Positions 8,845-17,749 of a stretch of DNA of 64,000 nucleotides are shown here, piece by piece. A program made the translations under genes and the position numbers. Under the pieces are notes generated by a model. It had not been told where the DNA came from, did not search any database, and was given only the letters and a program-made list of their open reading frames with translations. The stretch is from the NCBI RefSeq assembly GCF_023283825.1, contig NZ_JAKILD010000015.1:62001-126000 (forward strand). The letters run 5' to 3'. This DNA is from Shewanella olleyana. GTDB lineage: Bacteria > Pseudomonadota > Gammaproteobacteria > Enterobacterales > Shewanellaceae. How positions within the stretch are numbered: position 1 is the first letter of the stretch; each line of letters begins with the position of its first letter.

Positions 8845-9399
8845 ATGAGCAAATTTACTATTCACAACTTAGAAACCGTTCCTGCAGAAAGTAAAGCAAT
8901 GTTAGAGCAGTCTAATAAGGCTTTTGGTATGGTACCGAACTTACATGGTGTTCTTGCAGAATCTCCAAATACATTTGAAGCTTACCAAGTACTGCACAAA
9001 CTATTTTCTGAATCATCATTTAATGCTGAAGAGTTAACGGTTGTATGGCAGACAATTAATGTTGAACACGGCTGTACTTATTGTGTTCCAGCACATACTG
9101 CTATTGCAGACATGATGAAAGTTGATAGCGCATTATCAGACGCACTAAGAAACCGTGAAGCAATGCCAACAGCAAAACTGCAAGCTTTACATGACACAAC
9201 ATTATTAATGGTTCGTAAGCGTGGCATGTTATCTGATGCTGAAATGGAAGCATTCTTTGCAGCGGGTTACGGCCAACAGCAACTACTTGAAATCATTTTA
9301 GGTTTGTCGCAAAAAGTGATCAGCAACTACGTTAACCACATTGCACATACACCGACCGATGCACCATTCCAAAAATTCGCTTGGGAAGACAACAAGTAA
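8845..9399 (+). CDS. AhpD-like carboxymuconolactone decarboxylase family protein with CxxC
   Basis: Predicted 184 residues. The conserved helix carries EHGCTYCVPAHT, with Cys77, Cys80 and His84: the CxxCxxxH pattern of AhpD-type alkylhydroperoxidases, not of true carboxymuconolactone decarboxylases, which lack the cysteines. It is therefore likely a thiol-dependent peroxidase or disulfide reductase acting in the cytoplasm. GGAGAG precedes the ATG by about 6 nt. It is followed by a DsbA/FrnE-like gene. The promoter has two palindromes shared with tetR at 12.0 kb, so induction by the TetR ligand is expected (inference). Confidence 0.85.
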   Translation: MSKFTIHNLETVPAESKAMLEQSNKAFGMVPNLHGVLAESPNTFEAYQVLHKLFSESSFNAEELTVVWQTINVEHGCTYCVPAHTAIADMMKVDSALSDALRNREAMPTAKLQALHDTTLLMVRKRGMLSDAEMEAFFAAGYGQQQLLEIILGLSQKVISNYVNHIAHTPTDAPFQKFAWEDNK

Positions 9400-9434
9400 G
9401 ACATTCTTAAAATTTGGATATCGTTTCAAACAGA

Positions 9435-9462
9435 AAGAGCCAAAACATTTTGGCTCTTCTTT
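9435..9462 (+). terminator. Hairpin between the AhpD-like and FrnE-like genes
   Basis: Perfect 11-bp arms aagagccaaaa/ttttggctctt with a very short loop, followed by cttttc. It may be a partial terminator allowing some read-through to the gene starting at 9496. Confidence 0.7.
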
Positions 9463-9495
9463 TCTCGTTATTACTCATAAAAAGCAAGGTGTAAC

Positions 9496-10149
9496 ATGTC
9501 TAAAAAGATCAAACTCGACATCGTTTCTGACGTTGTTTGCCCGTGGTGCATTGTTGGTTATAAAGCGCTAGAACAAGCCATTGCTGAACTCGGTATTGAA
9601 GATAAAATCGAACTTGAATGGCAACCTTTCGAGTTGAACCCAGATATGCCAGCAGAAGGCGAAGAGCTGCGAGCCCATGTTGCCCGAAAATATGGTTCGA
9701 GCAGAGAAGACAGTGATCGTGCTAGAGCCAATATTACTGCTCGTGGGGCAGAATTAGGTTTTGAGTTCAATTTTGGCGAACAGATGCATATCGTCAATAC
9801 TTTCGATGCTCATATTTTGTTGGACTACGCTAAGCAATTCCATAAACAAACTGAGCTAAAACTGAGATTATTTTCTGCTTACTTTACTGAACATAAAGAT
9901 ATTTCAGACCGAGCAGTGCTAGCGAATGAACTCACTAGCATAGGTTTAAATGCCGATGAAGCAATGGCTTTATTGGATAACCCTGAGGTGCAAAGCCGCA
10001 TCAATATGGAAAAAAACCAGTGGACTTCGGCGGGTATTTCTTCAGTACCTACAGTGGTATTTAATCGCACTAGTGCGCTAAATGGAGCTCACCCTGTAGC
10101 GTCTTATAAGCAGGTTCTTGTTGAGTTATTAGCAGAAATTGAAGCCTGA
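9496..10149 (+). CDS. DsbA family (FrnE-like) oxidoreductase
   Basis: Predicted 217 residues without a signal peptide, so cytoplasmic. The thioredoxin fold starts with LDIVSDVVCPWCIVGYKAL, giving the active-site pair Cys15-Pro-Trp-Cys18. A helical insertion follows, then the cis-Pro region SSVPTVVFN near the end. FrnE-type DSBA-like proteins are thiol-disulfide isomerases or reductases linked to oxidative stress; the related 2-hydroxychromene-2-carboxylate isomerases lack this CxxC. Its place behind the AhpD-like gene suggests a joint thiol-redox role, with read-through past the hairpin at 9435 (inference). Confidence 0.87.
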   Translation: MSKKIKLDIVSDVVCPWCIVGYKALEQAIAELGIEDKIELEWQPFELNPDMPAEGEELRAHVARKYGSSREDSDRARANITARGAELGFEFNFGEQMHIVNTFDAHILLDYAKQFHKQTELKLRLFSAYFTEHKDISDRAVLANELTSIGLNADEAMALLDNPEVQSRINMEKNQWTSAGISSVPTVVFNRTSALNGAHPVASYKQVLVELLAEIEA

Positions 10150-10159
10150 ATAATACTAA

Positions 10160-10200
10160 GCAGGTACTGTTAAAATAACTTATCGGTACCTGTCAATTTT
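10160..10200 (+). terminator. Probable terminator after the FrnE-like gene
   Basis: Arms caggtac (10161-10167) and gtacctg (10186-10192) with a long loop, followed by tcaattttt. Confidence 0.55.
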
Positions 10201-10289
10201 TGCCAATCAATCCATTCTCTAAAAATATGCCAACTCGGCATAATTAACACGCACTAAAACGTTTCCAGTTTTTGTAGAGAGACTTCTAA

Positions 10290-10592
10290 TTAGCATGACT
10301 CTTTATTCGGAGCTTCTATATTCCCTTCAATGCGATAACCGATTTTTTTCAGTCTCGAACTTGCCTTAATCTCATCATCAAAAACCTCTAAACAGGTTTT
10401 CAAAGACTCTTCATCTTTAGCATCTTCAAACGATAACAATAGCCATTGAATACCAACACTTTTTAGCTCACTTTGAGTGGGTTTCGAACTTATATAATCA
10501 AATAGCCAATTATTAAAACTCCGTTCGCTACCAGACAATTTGTAGACGAATATACAATAACCAATCACAAGTATATATTTTAGAATAAACAT
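10290..10592 (-). CDS. Small hypothetical protein with N-terminal hydrophobic segment
   Basis: Predicted 100 residues; no family recognised. Residues about 3-19 (ILKYILVIGYCIFVYKL) are a membrane anchor or signal peptide; the rest is polar with a basic centre (KASSRLKKIGYRIEG) and a C-terminal Cys. A TAGGAA ribosome site lies a few nt before the ATG, which supports translation. It is on the same strand as, and about 70 bp downstream of, the HAD hydrolase gene, so it could be the last gene of the tetR-HAD unit. Confidence 0.55.
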   Translation of the reverse strand: MFILKYILVIGYCIFVYKLSGSERSFNNWLFDYISSKPTQSELKSVGIQWLLLSFEDAKDEESLKTCLEVFDDEIKASSRLKKIGYRIEGNIEAPNKESC

Positions 10593-10663
10593 ATAGTTCC
10601 TATATGATCTTTAGCCAGAGAGTAGATTACTTATGAGGCTTAAGTATCTGCTGGCTTTAATGA

Positions 10664-11353
10664 CTAAGCTTTATCAATTTGACCATCAAGCGTAGATAAA
10701 GACGTTGCAATGCTTGTTGGTTCAATTTCCCAAGGATCAAAGATGGATTTAGGCGAACGTTGGATCCACGCCGCTTTCCATCCCGCAGATATCGCACCTG
10801 TCACATCAAATGGGTTACTGGAAATCAGCCAAGTATGACTTGCAGAGGAATGAGATTGCGTTAAAAAGTAGCCGTATATTTCAGGATTAGGTTTAAAGGT
10901 TTTAATTTCATCAGCACTCACCACACCTTCAAAAAATCCATCAATGTCTGCGGTTTTCAGTAAGGTTTCAACTGCATCTTTGGTGCCATTAGAGAACGCA
11001 AACAAGCGATAGCCTTGTTCTTTAAGCGCCGATAAAGCAGGCTTTACATCATCAAAGGCTGGCAATGTTTTGTAGCATGCCATTAAGTGACGTTTTTGTT
11101 CAGCAGACAAATTGATCTGATAGTACTGGCAGGTATATTCCAAAGCTTGGCGAGTACATTCAGTAAAGGAAACATAATTTTGCATTAAACCGCGGCGAAA
11201 CGAATACTCTAATTGTTTTTCGCGCCAGCGGTTTGAAAAGTCCATGGCCTTATCACCCACCATGGACTGTAATTGAGTTAACACGCCATGGGTGGTAATT
11301 AACGTGCCATATACATCAAATGCTAACGTGGGTTTGATAGCTTGCTGTGTCAT
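10664..11353 (-). CDS. Haloacid dehalogenase-like hydrolase (type II)
   Basis: Predicted 229 residues. The start is at 11353 because AAGGAG sits 5-6 nt upstream; a longer frame to 11383 has no such site. HAD motif I is AFDVYGTL with nucleophile Asp13; motif II lies in LFAFSNGTKD; motif III and IV are in FKPNPEIYG and WLISSNPFDVTGA. The DVYGTL form and the SSNPFDV motif fit (S)-2-haloacid dehalogenases, which remove halogen from 2-haloalkanoic acids through an aspartyl ester. The gene is about 80 bp downstream of tetR on the same strand and probably co-transcribed with it. Confidence 0.85.
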   Translation of the reverse strand: MTQQAIKPTLAFDVYGTLITTHGVLTQLQSMVGDKAMDFSNRWREKQLEYSFRRGLMQNYVSFTECTRQALEYTCQYYQINLSAEQKRHLMACYKTLPAFDDVKPALSALKEQGYRLFAFSNGTKDAVETLLKTADIDGFFEGVVSADEIKTFKPNPEIYGYFLTQSHSSASHTWLISSNPFDVTGAISAGWKAAWIQRSPKSIFDPWEIEPTSIATSLSTLDGQIDKA

Positions 11354-11431
11354 CCCTGCTCCTTGGCTTAACTTATCCCTCAACCATACTTAAGTTTCAA
11401 ACCCACTTCGCTCGCTAACATCTGTGACAGA

Positions 11432-12028
11432 TTAAGCGCGTCCGGCCAAGGGTGGATTGCTGAATATGGCTTCAATAAAGTCTTGAATGGTATTGTCGTC
11501 ACTATTGGCATGGGCATAGGTGCGAATACCGATAATTTGCACTTGTAGGAAACGAGCCAAGGCTTGTGGCGTTTGGCTTGAATCTAGCTCGCCATTGTCT
11601 TGTGCTTGGGCTAATAATTTAGCAAATGCAGTTTCGACCATAATAAGCGATTGCTTAGCTTCTGCAAGTAACTCGGCATGCTCTTCGGTTAATTCAGCCA
11701 CTGTTTTAACCAGCATACACATACCGCTTGGGGCATTCTGTTTACGAGATGAAATAGCACCTTCAACGAATAGTTTTAGTGCGGCAAGTGGTGAATCAGA
11801 TTGCTCAACACATAAGTTTAACTGAGCAACACCCGATTGCGCATAGTGCTGTAGCGCCTCTTTGAATAACCCCTCTTTACTGCCAAAGCTTGCATAAATG
11901 CTACCAGGGCGCATATCTATGACTTCTTGCAAATTGCGCATAGATGTTGCGTGAAAGCCCTTTTCCCAATAAAGATTAGCGGCTTTTTGAATGGTTTCTT
12001 CACGGTTAAATTTGGCAGGTTTACTCAT
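11432..12028 (-). CDS. TetR/AcrR family transcriptional repressor
   Basis: Predicted 198 residues. The N-terminal HTH (about 9-55: REETIQKAANLYWEKGFHATSMRNLQEVIDMRPGSIYASFGSKEGLFKEAL region) is typical of TetR, with the recognition helix near RPGSIYASFGSK. The C-terminal helical domain would bind a ligand and make the dimer. Two 16-bp inverted repeats in its own promoter match two at the AhpD-like promoter, which points to autoregulation and control of that operon. The HAD gene follows on the same strand. The ligand is unknown; electrophiles or quinones are a reasonable guess from the neighbours. Confidence 0.9.
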   Translation of the reverse strand: MSKPAKFNREETIQKAANLYWEKGFHATSMRNLQEVIDMRPGSIYASFGSKEGLFKEALQHYAQSGVAQLNLCVEQSDSPLAALKLFVEGAISSRKQNAPSGMCMLVKTVAELTEEHAELLAEAKQSLIMVETAFAKLLAQAQDNGELDSSQTPQALARFLQVQIIGIRTYAHANSDDNTIQDFIEAIFSNPPLAGRA

Positions 12029-12075
12029 GGCAATCTCGTTTTTTCAATTTACATTTAACTGATATCCCGCTCATT

Positions 12076-12114
12076 TTGAGCACCCGTTCAATTATAGTTT
12101 GAGCAAGTGTTCAA
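12076..12114 (-). promoter_or_regulatory. tetR promoter region with two TetR-type operators
   Basis: Site 1 is TTGAGCAAGTGTTCAA (12099-12114) and site 2 TTGAGCACCCGTTCAA (12076-12091), 23 bp apart, matching the TTGAAC....GTTCAA sites at 8649 and 8673. On the minus strand a TATAAT -10 lies between them. The same spacing at both loci supports a shared regulator. Confidence 0.7.
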
Positions 12115-12135
12115 ATCTAGTTTTTAATGATAAAA

Positions 12136-12166
12136 AAAGCCTAACTTGAAGTTCAAGTTAGGCTTT
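12136..12166 (-). terminator. Terminator of the RND efflux operon
   Basis: Perfect 15-bp arms (aaagcctaacttgaa/ttcaagttaggcttt) around one base. On the minus strand a run of T follows, so it ends the RND operon just before the tetR promoter. Confidence 0.85.
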
Positions 12167-12236
12167 ATATTCAGAGGCCATAATAACGTAATAAGCTGCT
12201 ATACATGACTTTAGCCGTCATTTTTAGCACGAGCTA

Positions 12237-15200
12237 TTAGGCTTTAACCGTGGCTCCCTGATAAGGAATACGGAACGCCATGGTATACATCACTGGCAAT
12301 ACAATTAATGTCATCATCGAGGCAACGCCAAGACCAAAGATAATGGTAATCGCCATTGACCCAAAGAACGCATCACTTAATAGCGGAACCATACCTAACA
12401 TAGTGGTAATTGCCGCCATCAATACCGGTCGTACACGGCTCACTGATGAATCAACAACGGCTTGATAAGGGGCTTTACCTTGAGCTAACTCCACGTTGAT
12501 TTGGTCCACCAGCACGATACCATTTTTAATGATCATCCCGGTTAAGCTCAATAAGCCAAGTAATGCCATAAAGCTAAACGGTGCATCAAATAACAATAGA
12601 CCCGATACCACACCGATTAACGCCAGTGGCACCGTAAACCAGATAACTAATGGCTGCCTGACTGAGTTAAACAGTAATACCGTAATCAAAAACATGAACA
12701 AGTAACCCATAGGTAATGAGCTAAATACTGACACTTGAGCTTCAGTTGATAGTTCATACTCTCCGCCCCATTCAAGCTCATAGCCTGCTGGTAGTTCGAT
12801 GGATTCTATCGCTGGACGTAATTTACGGAATACGGAATCAGCCGTTTCATCGGTACCATTAATCGGATCGGCAAGCACTGACAACACACGCTTACGATCA
12901 CGACGCATAATGATTGGGTTTTCCCACTCAGTATCAAAGCTTGAAACCACTTGTGTTGCAGGAACAAAGGTATTGCTTTCGCTACTCCATACTTGCAGTT
13001 CCCAAATACTTTCAGCATCTAAACGTTCTGACGCGGGTGCACGAGCAACAATCGGTAGCAGGTGACTATTTTCGCGATACACACCCACTGACTTACCACT
13101 GAAGTTGGTCAGTAATGCATTATCTAAGTCCGTTTTGCTAATACCGGTTTCTCTAGCTTGAGCAAAAGCAAGTTGCGGGCGGATCATTTGTACTTGATTG
13201 CGCCAATTATGTCTTACGCCAACAGCTGTTGGTTCAGCATTAAAAATCGCTTCGGCTTTAACCGCGATTTCACGCAGTACCTTTGGATCTTCGCCATAAA
13301 AACGCGCTTCAATTTTAGCGGCTGGGCTTGGGCCATTTTCCATGTATTTAAAGCGATATTCAGCCTCAGGGAAACGCAGGCTTAGCTCTTGTTCAAGCAC
13401 ACGCATATAGCTATTTACTGTTGTTAAATCGGTCATTTCAATTAACAACTGACCATAAGCACTGTAGCCTTTTTCAGGTACATAAGGCAGTACGTAACGC
13501 TGTGCGCCTTGGCCTAGCACTGTGGTCAAGTTAACCATGCCGACATCTTTTTCAGCTTGCTCAGCTAATAGATTCTCTTCAATTTTATGTAAGAAAGACT
13601 CAGTCGCTTTGATATCAGTGCCTTCAGGCATCCACACATCAACATAAAATATTGGCGTATTTGACGCAGGGAAGAACACGTTTTTCACGTGACCAAAACC
13701 AGCAAGTGAGGTGATTAATGCTGCAATAATTAACAGAACGGTTAGTACTCTAAAGCGAATCGCTAGGTTTAATGTGGTGCGATAAACCTGAAATAACCAA
13801 CCTTTGTATGGGTCATCCTCAGCATCTCCAGTAGGCGTTTCACCATCTTTAAACATCATATTGCAAAAGAAAGGCGTTAGCGTCATCGCAGTAATCCAGC
13901 TAATAAATAACGAGATTAACAACACTTGGAATAACGATACACAAAACTCACCGGTGGCAGTATCAGATAAACCAATAGGCGCAAAAGCGATAATGGCAAT
14001 AATGGTTGCACCAAGTAGCGGCCACTGTGTTTGTGTGACGACTTCTTTGGCGGTTTCAAGGCGAGTTTTGCCCCGTTTAATACCAATTAATATTCCCTCA
14101 GTCACTACAATGGCATTATCCACCAGCATACCAAGCGCGATAATCAAGGCACCGAGCGAGATTAACTGCAGCTCGATATTAAGCACTTTCATCACGATAA
14201 AGGTGCCAAGAATGGTCAGCAGCAGCACCAAACCAATCAGGATGCCCGAGCGTACACCCATAAACACTAACAGCACACCAATCACAATAGCGATAGATTG
14301 AGCAAGGCTGACTAAAAAGCCTTTTACCGTTTGATCGACCATCTTACTTTGGTCGTAAACCGTTTCTAGCTGCATGCCAATAGGCAGTTCGCCGTTAAGC
14401 TCTCCCATTCTTGCATTGACACTTTCGCCAACCGTTACCACGTTCACGCCACTTGAGAACGAAATACCAATCGATAATGCGTTTTTACCATTAGCATGAT
14501 AGATATTGCTTGGGGTTTCTTCTGTGTCTTTATAGATTTTAGCGATATCCCCTAGGTAGACTAATTTAGTGCTACCTGGCGCACTCACCAATAGGCGCTC
14601 CATTTCCGATACGCTATCAAACTCCCCTGTTGGGTGAATACGAATACGGTTATCACCAACACGGATACTGCCAGCATTGGACACCACGTTCTGACTATTA
14701 ATTAAGCTGTAAATGTAATCTTGATCTAGGCCTAACGCATTGAGCTTTTGCTGAGACATTTCAACAATAACTTGCTCGTTAATTTTACCTGCAATGGTGA
14801 CCTTTTTGATGCCATCAACGAGCACGAGTTCACGACGTAAAAAGTCAGCATAATTTTGCAGTTCACGGTTGCTATAACCGTCACCACTGACATTGAGTAA
14901 GATCCCGTAAACATCGCCAAAGTCATCAATCACAGATGGGGTATTTACCCCGGGTGGTAACTGGGGGATCGTGTCATTGACCTTACGGCGAACTTCATCC
15001 CACATTTGTGGTAGTGCGTCTTTGTCGTACTGCTCTACAATTTCAATTTCGATTTGCGATAAACCCGCACTGTTAATTGAAACAATGTGCTTTATACCAT
15101 CAAGTTGTTGCAGCGCATCTTCAAGCGGTAAGGTGACTTCCTCTTCCACTTGTTCAGGTGATGCGCCAGGGTAACTGGTCACCACTAGTGCATTTTTAAG

Positions 15201-15323
15201 GGTGAACTCAGGAAATTCCAACTGACCTAAGCTAAAAAATGAAATACTACCGCCAACGAGTAACAATAGCGCGAACATCCAGCTGATCACTTTACGAGTG
15301 ATCGATAACTCTGCAAAATTCAT
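12237..15323 (-). CDS. RND efflux pump inner-membrane permease (AcrB/MexB-like HAE family)
   Basis: Predicted 1028 residues, normal for a hydrophobe/amphiphile RND transporter. It has 12 expected membrane helices, with TM1 at about 10-30 and the TM4 motif LGMLVDNAIVVTEG carrying the proton-relay Asp. Two large periplasmic loops follow TM1 and TM7. It would export drugs or metabolites by proton antiport in the inner membrane, together with the membrane-fusion protein encoded 3 bp upstream. No outer-membrane TolC-like gene is present here, so a general TolC is presumably shared. Substrate unknown. A divergent LysR gene beyond the fusion-protein gene is the likely regulator. Confidence 0.93.
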   Translation of the reverse strand: MNFAELSITRKVISWMFALLLLVGGSISFFSLGQLEFPEFTLKNALVVTSYPGASPEQVEEEVTLPLEDALQQLDGIKHIVSINSAGLSQIEIEIVEQYDKDALPQMWDEVRRKVNDTIPQLPPGVNTPSVIDDFGDVYGILLNVSGDGYSNRELQNYADFLRRELVLVDGIKKVTIAGKINEQVIVEMSQQKLNALGLDQDYIYSLINSQNVVSNAGSIRVGDNRIRIHPTGEFDSVSEMERLLVSAPGSTKLVYLGDIAKIYKDTEETPSNIYHANGKNALSIGISFSSGVNVVTVGESVNARMGELNGELPIGMQLETVYDQSKMVDQTVKGFLVSLAQSIAIVIGVLLVFMGVRSGILIGLVLLLTILGTFIVMKVLNIELQLISLGALIIALGMLVDNAIVVTEGILIGIKRGKTRLETAKEVVTQTQWPLLGATIIAIIAFAPIGLSDTATGEFCVSLFQVLLISLFISWITAMTLTPFFCNMMFKDGETPTGDAEDDPYKGWLFQVYRTTLNLAIRFRVLTVLLIIAALITSLAGFGHVKNVFFPASNTPIFYVDVWMPEGTDIKATESFLHKIEENLLAEQAEKDVGMVNLTTVLGQGAQRYVLPYVPEKGYSAYGQLLIEMTDLTTVNSYMRVLEQELSLRFPEAEYRFKYMENGPSPAAKIEARFYGEDPKVLREIAVKAEAIFNAEPTAVGVRHNWRNQVQMIRPQLAFAQARETGISKTDLDNALLTNFSGKSVGVYRENSHLLPIVARAPASERLDAESIWELQVWSSESNTFVPATQVVSSFDTEWENPIIMRRDRKRVLSVLADPINGTDETADSVFRKLRPAIESIELPAGYELEWGGEYELSTEAQVSVFSSLPMGYLFMFLITVLLFNSVRQPLVIWFTVPLALIGVVSGLLLFDAPFSFMALLGLLSLTGMIIKNGIVLVDQINVELAQGKAPYQAVVDSSVSRVRPVLMAAITTMLGMVPLLSDAFFGSMAITIIFGLGVASMMTLIVLPVMYTMAFRIPYQGATVKA

Positions 15324-15326
15324 CGC

Positions 15327-16409
15327 TTATACACCTCGTTGCCAGCGCAACGGCTTCACTGCTTGGTCTTCAGATAAGTACTGCACACCAGCAACCACAA
15401 TTTGATCGCCAATATTAATACCATCAATAATTTCAATACCATGGGTCGTTACATTACCGATAGTCACTATGTGCTGTTTCACTGTGCCTGACTCATCACT
15501 GTATGCCCAAATGACACTCTTACCGTCAACATCACGTTTTAGTACCGCGCTAGCAGGAACAATCGCTGTGATGCTATTGGTATCAACACCTGAAATATCT
15601 AGGCTCACTTCAGCACTCATACCCGGTAAGACCGTCATGTTTTGTGGGCGCGGTAAGGTAAATACCACCTCATAACTTTGAGTACCTTGAGTCACCTGAG
15701 TGGCATACTCTTTTAGACGCACTGGATAGGCATTAGCTGGGTTATTAGCAAAGCGTACTTCAGGCATAAATTCCGCATGAGGATTAAACCTTGTCACGCT
15801 GCTTGCTAAAGACTCTGGCACTTGGATGACCACGTCAATATTGCTGTCTTTTTGCAACACTAGAATGGTTTGGTTTGCCTGCACCATTTGATAATTATCC
15901 ATATCAATTTTAGCGATGGTGCCATCATAAGGGGCTTTTAACTCTGTGTAGCTTAATTGGTCACGGGCGCTAGCTAAATTCGCTTCAGCAGACTTAAGCT
16001 GTGCTTTGGATAAGTCGTAATCGGCAGCCGAGATTAACTCACGACGTAATAGCTCACCTTTACGTTTAAAATCCGCTGCTGCAAGTTCATGGTCAGCTTC
16101 ACGGTTCAATAAGGTGTTGGTTGCATCGCGATTATCAAGGCGAACTAATGTCATGCCTTTTTTCACTTGCTGCCCTTCAAACAGATTAAGATCCACTAAA
16201 TGGCCTGAAACCCTAAACGCTAAAGTAGCTTGCTTTGTTGCTGCCACTTTAGCTGGGAAAGCGCGTACTGAACCCGCGTTTACATCAGTCACGGTCAGCA
16301 GTTTTACTGGCCGAATGGTCGGGGGGGCCACTTCAACTGAATCGGCTGTACAGCCAGATGTCATCAAAATGAATAATAATAGTGAAAATGGCATTACGAG
16401 GTATTTCAT
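15327..16409 (-). CDS. RND efflux membrane-fusion protein (lipoprotein)
   Basis: Predicted 360 residues. The start is placed at 16409 because the product then begins with a lipoprotein signal peptide, MKYLVMPFSLLLFILMTSGC, with Cys20 as the lipidated residue; a frame open to 16523 adds 38 residues with no export signal. The chain has the HlyD/AcrA order: beta-barrel strands, lipoyl half (LAFRVSGHLVDLNLFEGQQVKKG), a helical hairpin about 105-165, the second lipoyl half (LSYTELKAPYDGTIAKIDMD) and the membrane-proximal domain. It links the permease to an outer-membrane channel. It is the first gene of a two-gene operon with the permease. Confidence 0.92.
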   Translation of the reverse strand: MKYLVMPFSLLLFILMTSGCTADSVEVAPPTIRPVKLLTVTDVNAGSVRAFPAKVAATKQATLAFRVSGHLVDLNLFEGQQVKKGMTLVRLDNRDATNTLLNREADHELAAADFKRKGELLRRELISAADYDLSKAQLKSAEANLASARDQLSYTELKAPYDGTIAKIDMDNYQMVQANQTILVLQKDSNIDVVIQVPESLASSVTRFNPHAEFMPEVRFANNPANAYPVRLKEYATQVTQGTQSYEVVFTLPRPQNMTVLPGMSAEVSLDISGVDTNSITAIVPASAVLKRDVDGKSVIWAYSDESGTVKQHIVTIGNVTTHGIEIIDGINIGDQIVVAGVQYLSEDQAVKPLRWQRGV

Positions 16410-16492
16410 TATCGAATTTCCCATGGTGTATCGAATATTTTGTAGCGTTGATGTAAACAAAGCGCAACAATAACAGTGAACACAGTTTAATA

Positions 16493-16525
16493 AAATGGAA
16501 TGATTTGGGACCAAAGGTTCCATTT
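16493..16525. promoter_or_regulatory. Nested inverted repeat between the divergent efflux operon and lysR
   Basis: Outer arms AAATGGAA (16493-16500) and TTCCATTT (16518-16525) enclose inner arms TTTGG (16504-16508) and CCAAA (16511-16515), all centred near 16509. It lies in the 230-bp gap between the divergently transcribed pump and lysR genes and is the best candidate regulator-binding site there. A TATAAT follows at 16534. Confidence 0.6.
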
Positions 16526-16639
16526 ATTGAAACTATAATGGCTTGCTATATACAAGTGGGTGTGGGCATAGTGATAATAGATAAATAGAATGGAATTGTG
16601 TGATGCTTAATTTCTGTACATACCCTTTGAGTTGTAAAC

Positions 16640-17584
16640 ATGAAAACCGAAGATATATCTTTATTCCACAGAATTGTAGAAACCGGCAGTCTCGTTGAAG
16701 CTGCGGACATTCTTAACTTGCCTAAATCGACACTTAGTCGCCGTTTAAATGGCTTAGAAGAAGAGCTGAATGTCAAACTATTCCATCGCCAAAGTCGCTC
16801 GATGACCTTAACGGCATCGGGGACGCATTTTTATGATAAGACCACATCGATGATGTCGTCACTTGAACAAACTATCTCCGAGCTCACCGATGCTAAATCT
16901 GAAGTCAGTGGTCATTTACGTATTTTAATTTTCCCTATCCCTGAACTGTTACAAATTACCCAAGGTATTTTACAGTTTATGGATTTACACCCTTCCATCA
17001 CAGTTGAGATTATCGTCAGCGCTGAGCCTCAAGATATGATCCGCAACAACATTGATTTAGCCTTCATGCTAGAAGACTCATTTAATGAAAATGAAATGGT
17101 GGCTCGGCATATCATGACTGAAACGGTGCACTTTTTTGCCAGTCCTACTTATCTAAAAAAAGCGGGAATACCCAAAACACCTGAAGATGTAACGCATCAC
17201 AATTCAATTTTATTTCGCTATCCTAACGGGCGTATTTTTAACGAGGTGCCATTTGGACAAGACATGACGTTAACAGTAAAAGGCAACCTCTGTGTTAATA
17301 GCCTTTCTGTGTGCTTAGAGGCGACATTAGCAGGTAATGGCATCTCTATGATGCCACTTCCTTTTTGCCAAGAGCATGTGGAATCGGGTGACCTTGTGAT
17401 GCTATTTAAAGAAATAGCCCCCTACGAAGGAAAATGTTACTTAGTTTATCCATCAAGACGCTATATAAGCCTGGCGAGCCAACGCTTTATCGACCATATG
17501 ATGGTAGAGCTAGAAAATTGCTCCATTACGGGGAGGTGTAATCAAGAGATCAAGGTTCGTGGGCCAATTAAGCCATTGATTTAG
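16640..17584 (+). CDS. LysR family regulator, divergent from the RND efflux operon
   Basis: Predicted 314 residues. The N-terminal HTH (FHRIVETGSLVEAADILNLPKSTLSRRLNGLEEELNVKLFHRQSRSMTLT region, about 5-60) is typical; the rest is a LysR substrate-binding domain. The divergent layout with the pump operon and a symmetric site between them is the classic arrangement for a local LysR activator or repressor, so control of the efflux genes is likely (inference). It has its own terminator at 17656. The effector cannot be predicted. Confidence 0.9.
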   Translation: MKTEDISLFHRIVETGSLVEAADILNLPKSTLSRRLNGLEEELNVKLFHRQSRSMTLTASGTHFYDKTTSMMSSLEQTISELTDAKSEVSGHLRILIFPIPELLQITQGILQFMDLHPSITVEIIVSAEPQDMIRNNIDLAFMLEDSFNENEMVARHIMTETVHFFASPTYLKKAGIPKTPEDVTHHNSILFRYPNGRIFNEVPFGQDMTLTVKGNLCVNSLSVCLEATLAGNGISMMPLPFCQEHVESGDLVMLFKEIAPYEGKCYLVYPSRRYISLASQRFIDHMMVELENCSITGRCNQEIKVRGPIKPLI

Positions 17585-17655
17585 AATTAACTTGAGTGTG
17601 CAATACTCGCTTAAAATTAACCTAATCAGTTCATACGTCGATTTCGAGACAATAA

Positions 17656-17689
17656 AAAGCCCTGCATATTGCTACGCAGGGCTTTATTA
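17656..17689 (+). terminator. Terminator of the efflux lysR gene
   Basis: Stem aaagccctgc/gcagggcttt with a 10-nt loop and flanking A and T runs; probably works in both directions, also ending the nucleotidase gene from the other side. Confidence 0.85.
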
Positions 17690-17749
17690 AAAACTTACGT
17701 TAAATGCATAAAATATCTATTTACTTAACGAAATTTAGTCAGCTAAAAG

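Noticed and set aside
9341-9571. 76-codon frame bridging the AhpD-like and FrnE-like genes
   Set aside because: It overlaps both genes out of frame and runs through the hairpin at 9435.
13804-14301. 165-codon plus-strand frame inside the RND permease
   Set aside because: It is antisense to a well-conserved membrane protein; its Ile/Thr/Pro-rich composition is typical of such shadows.
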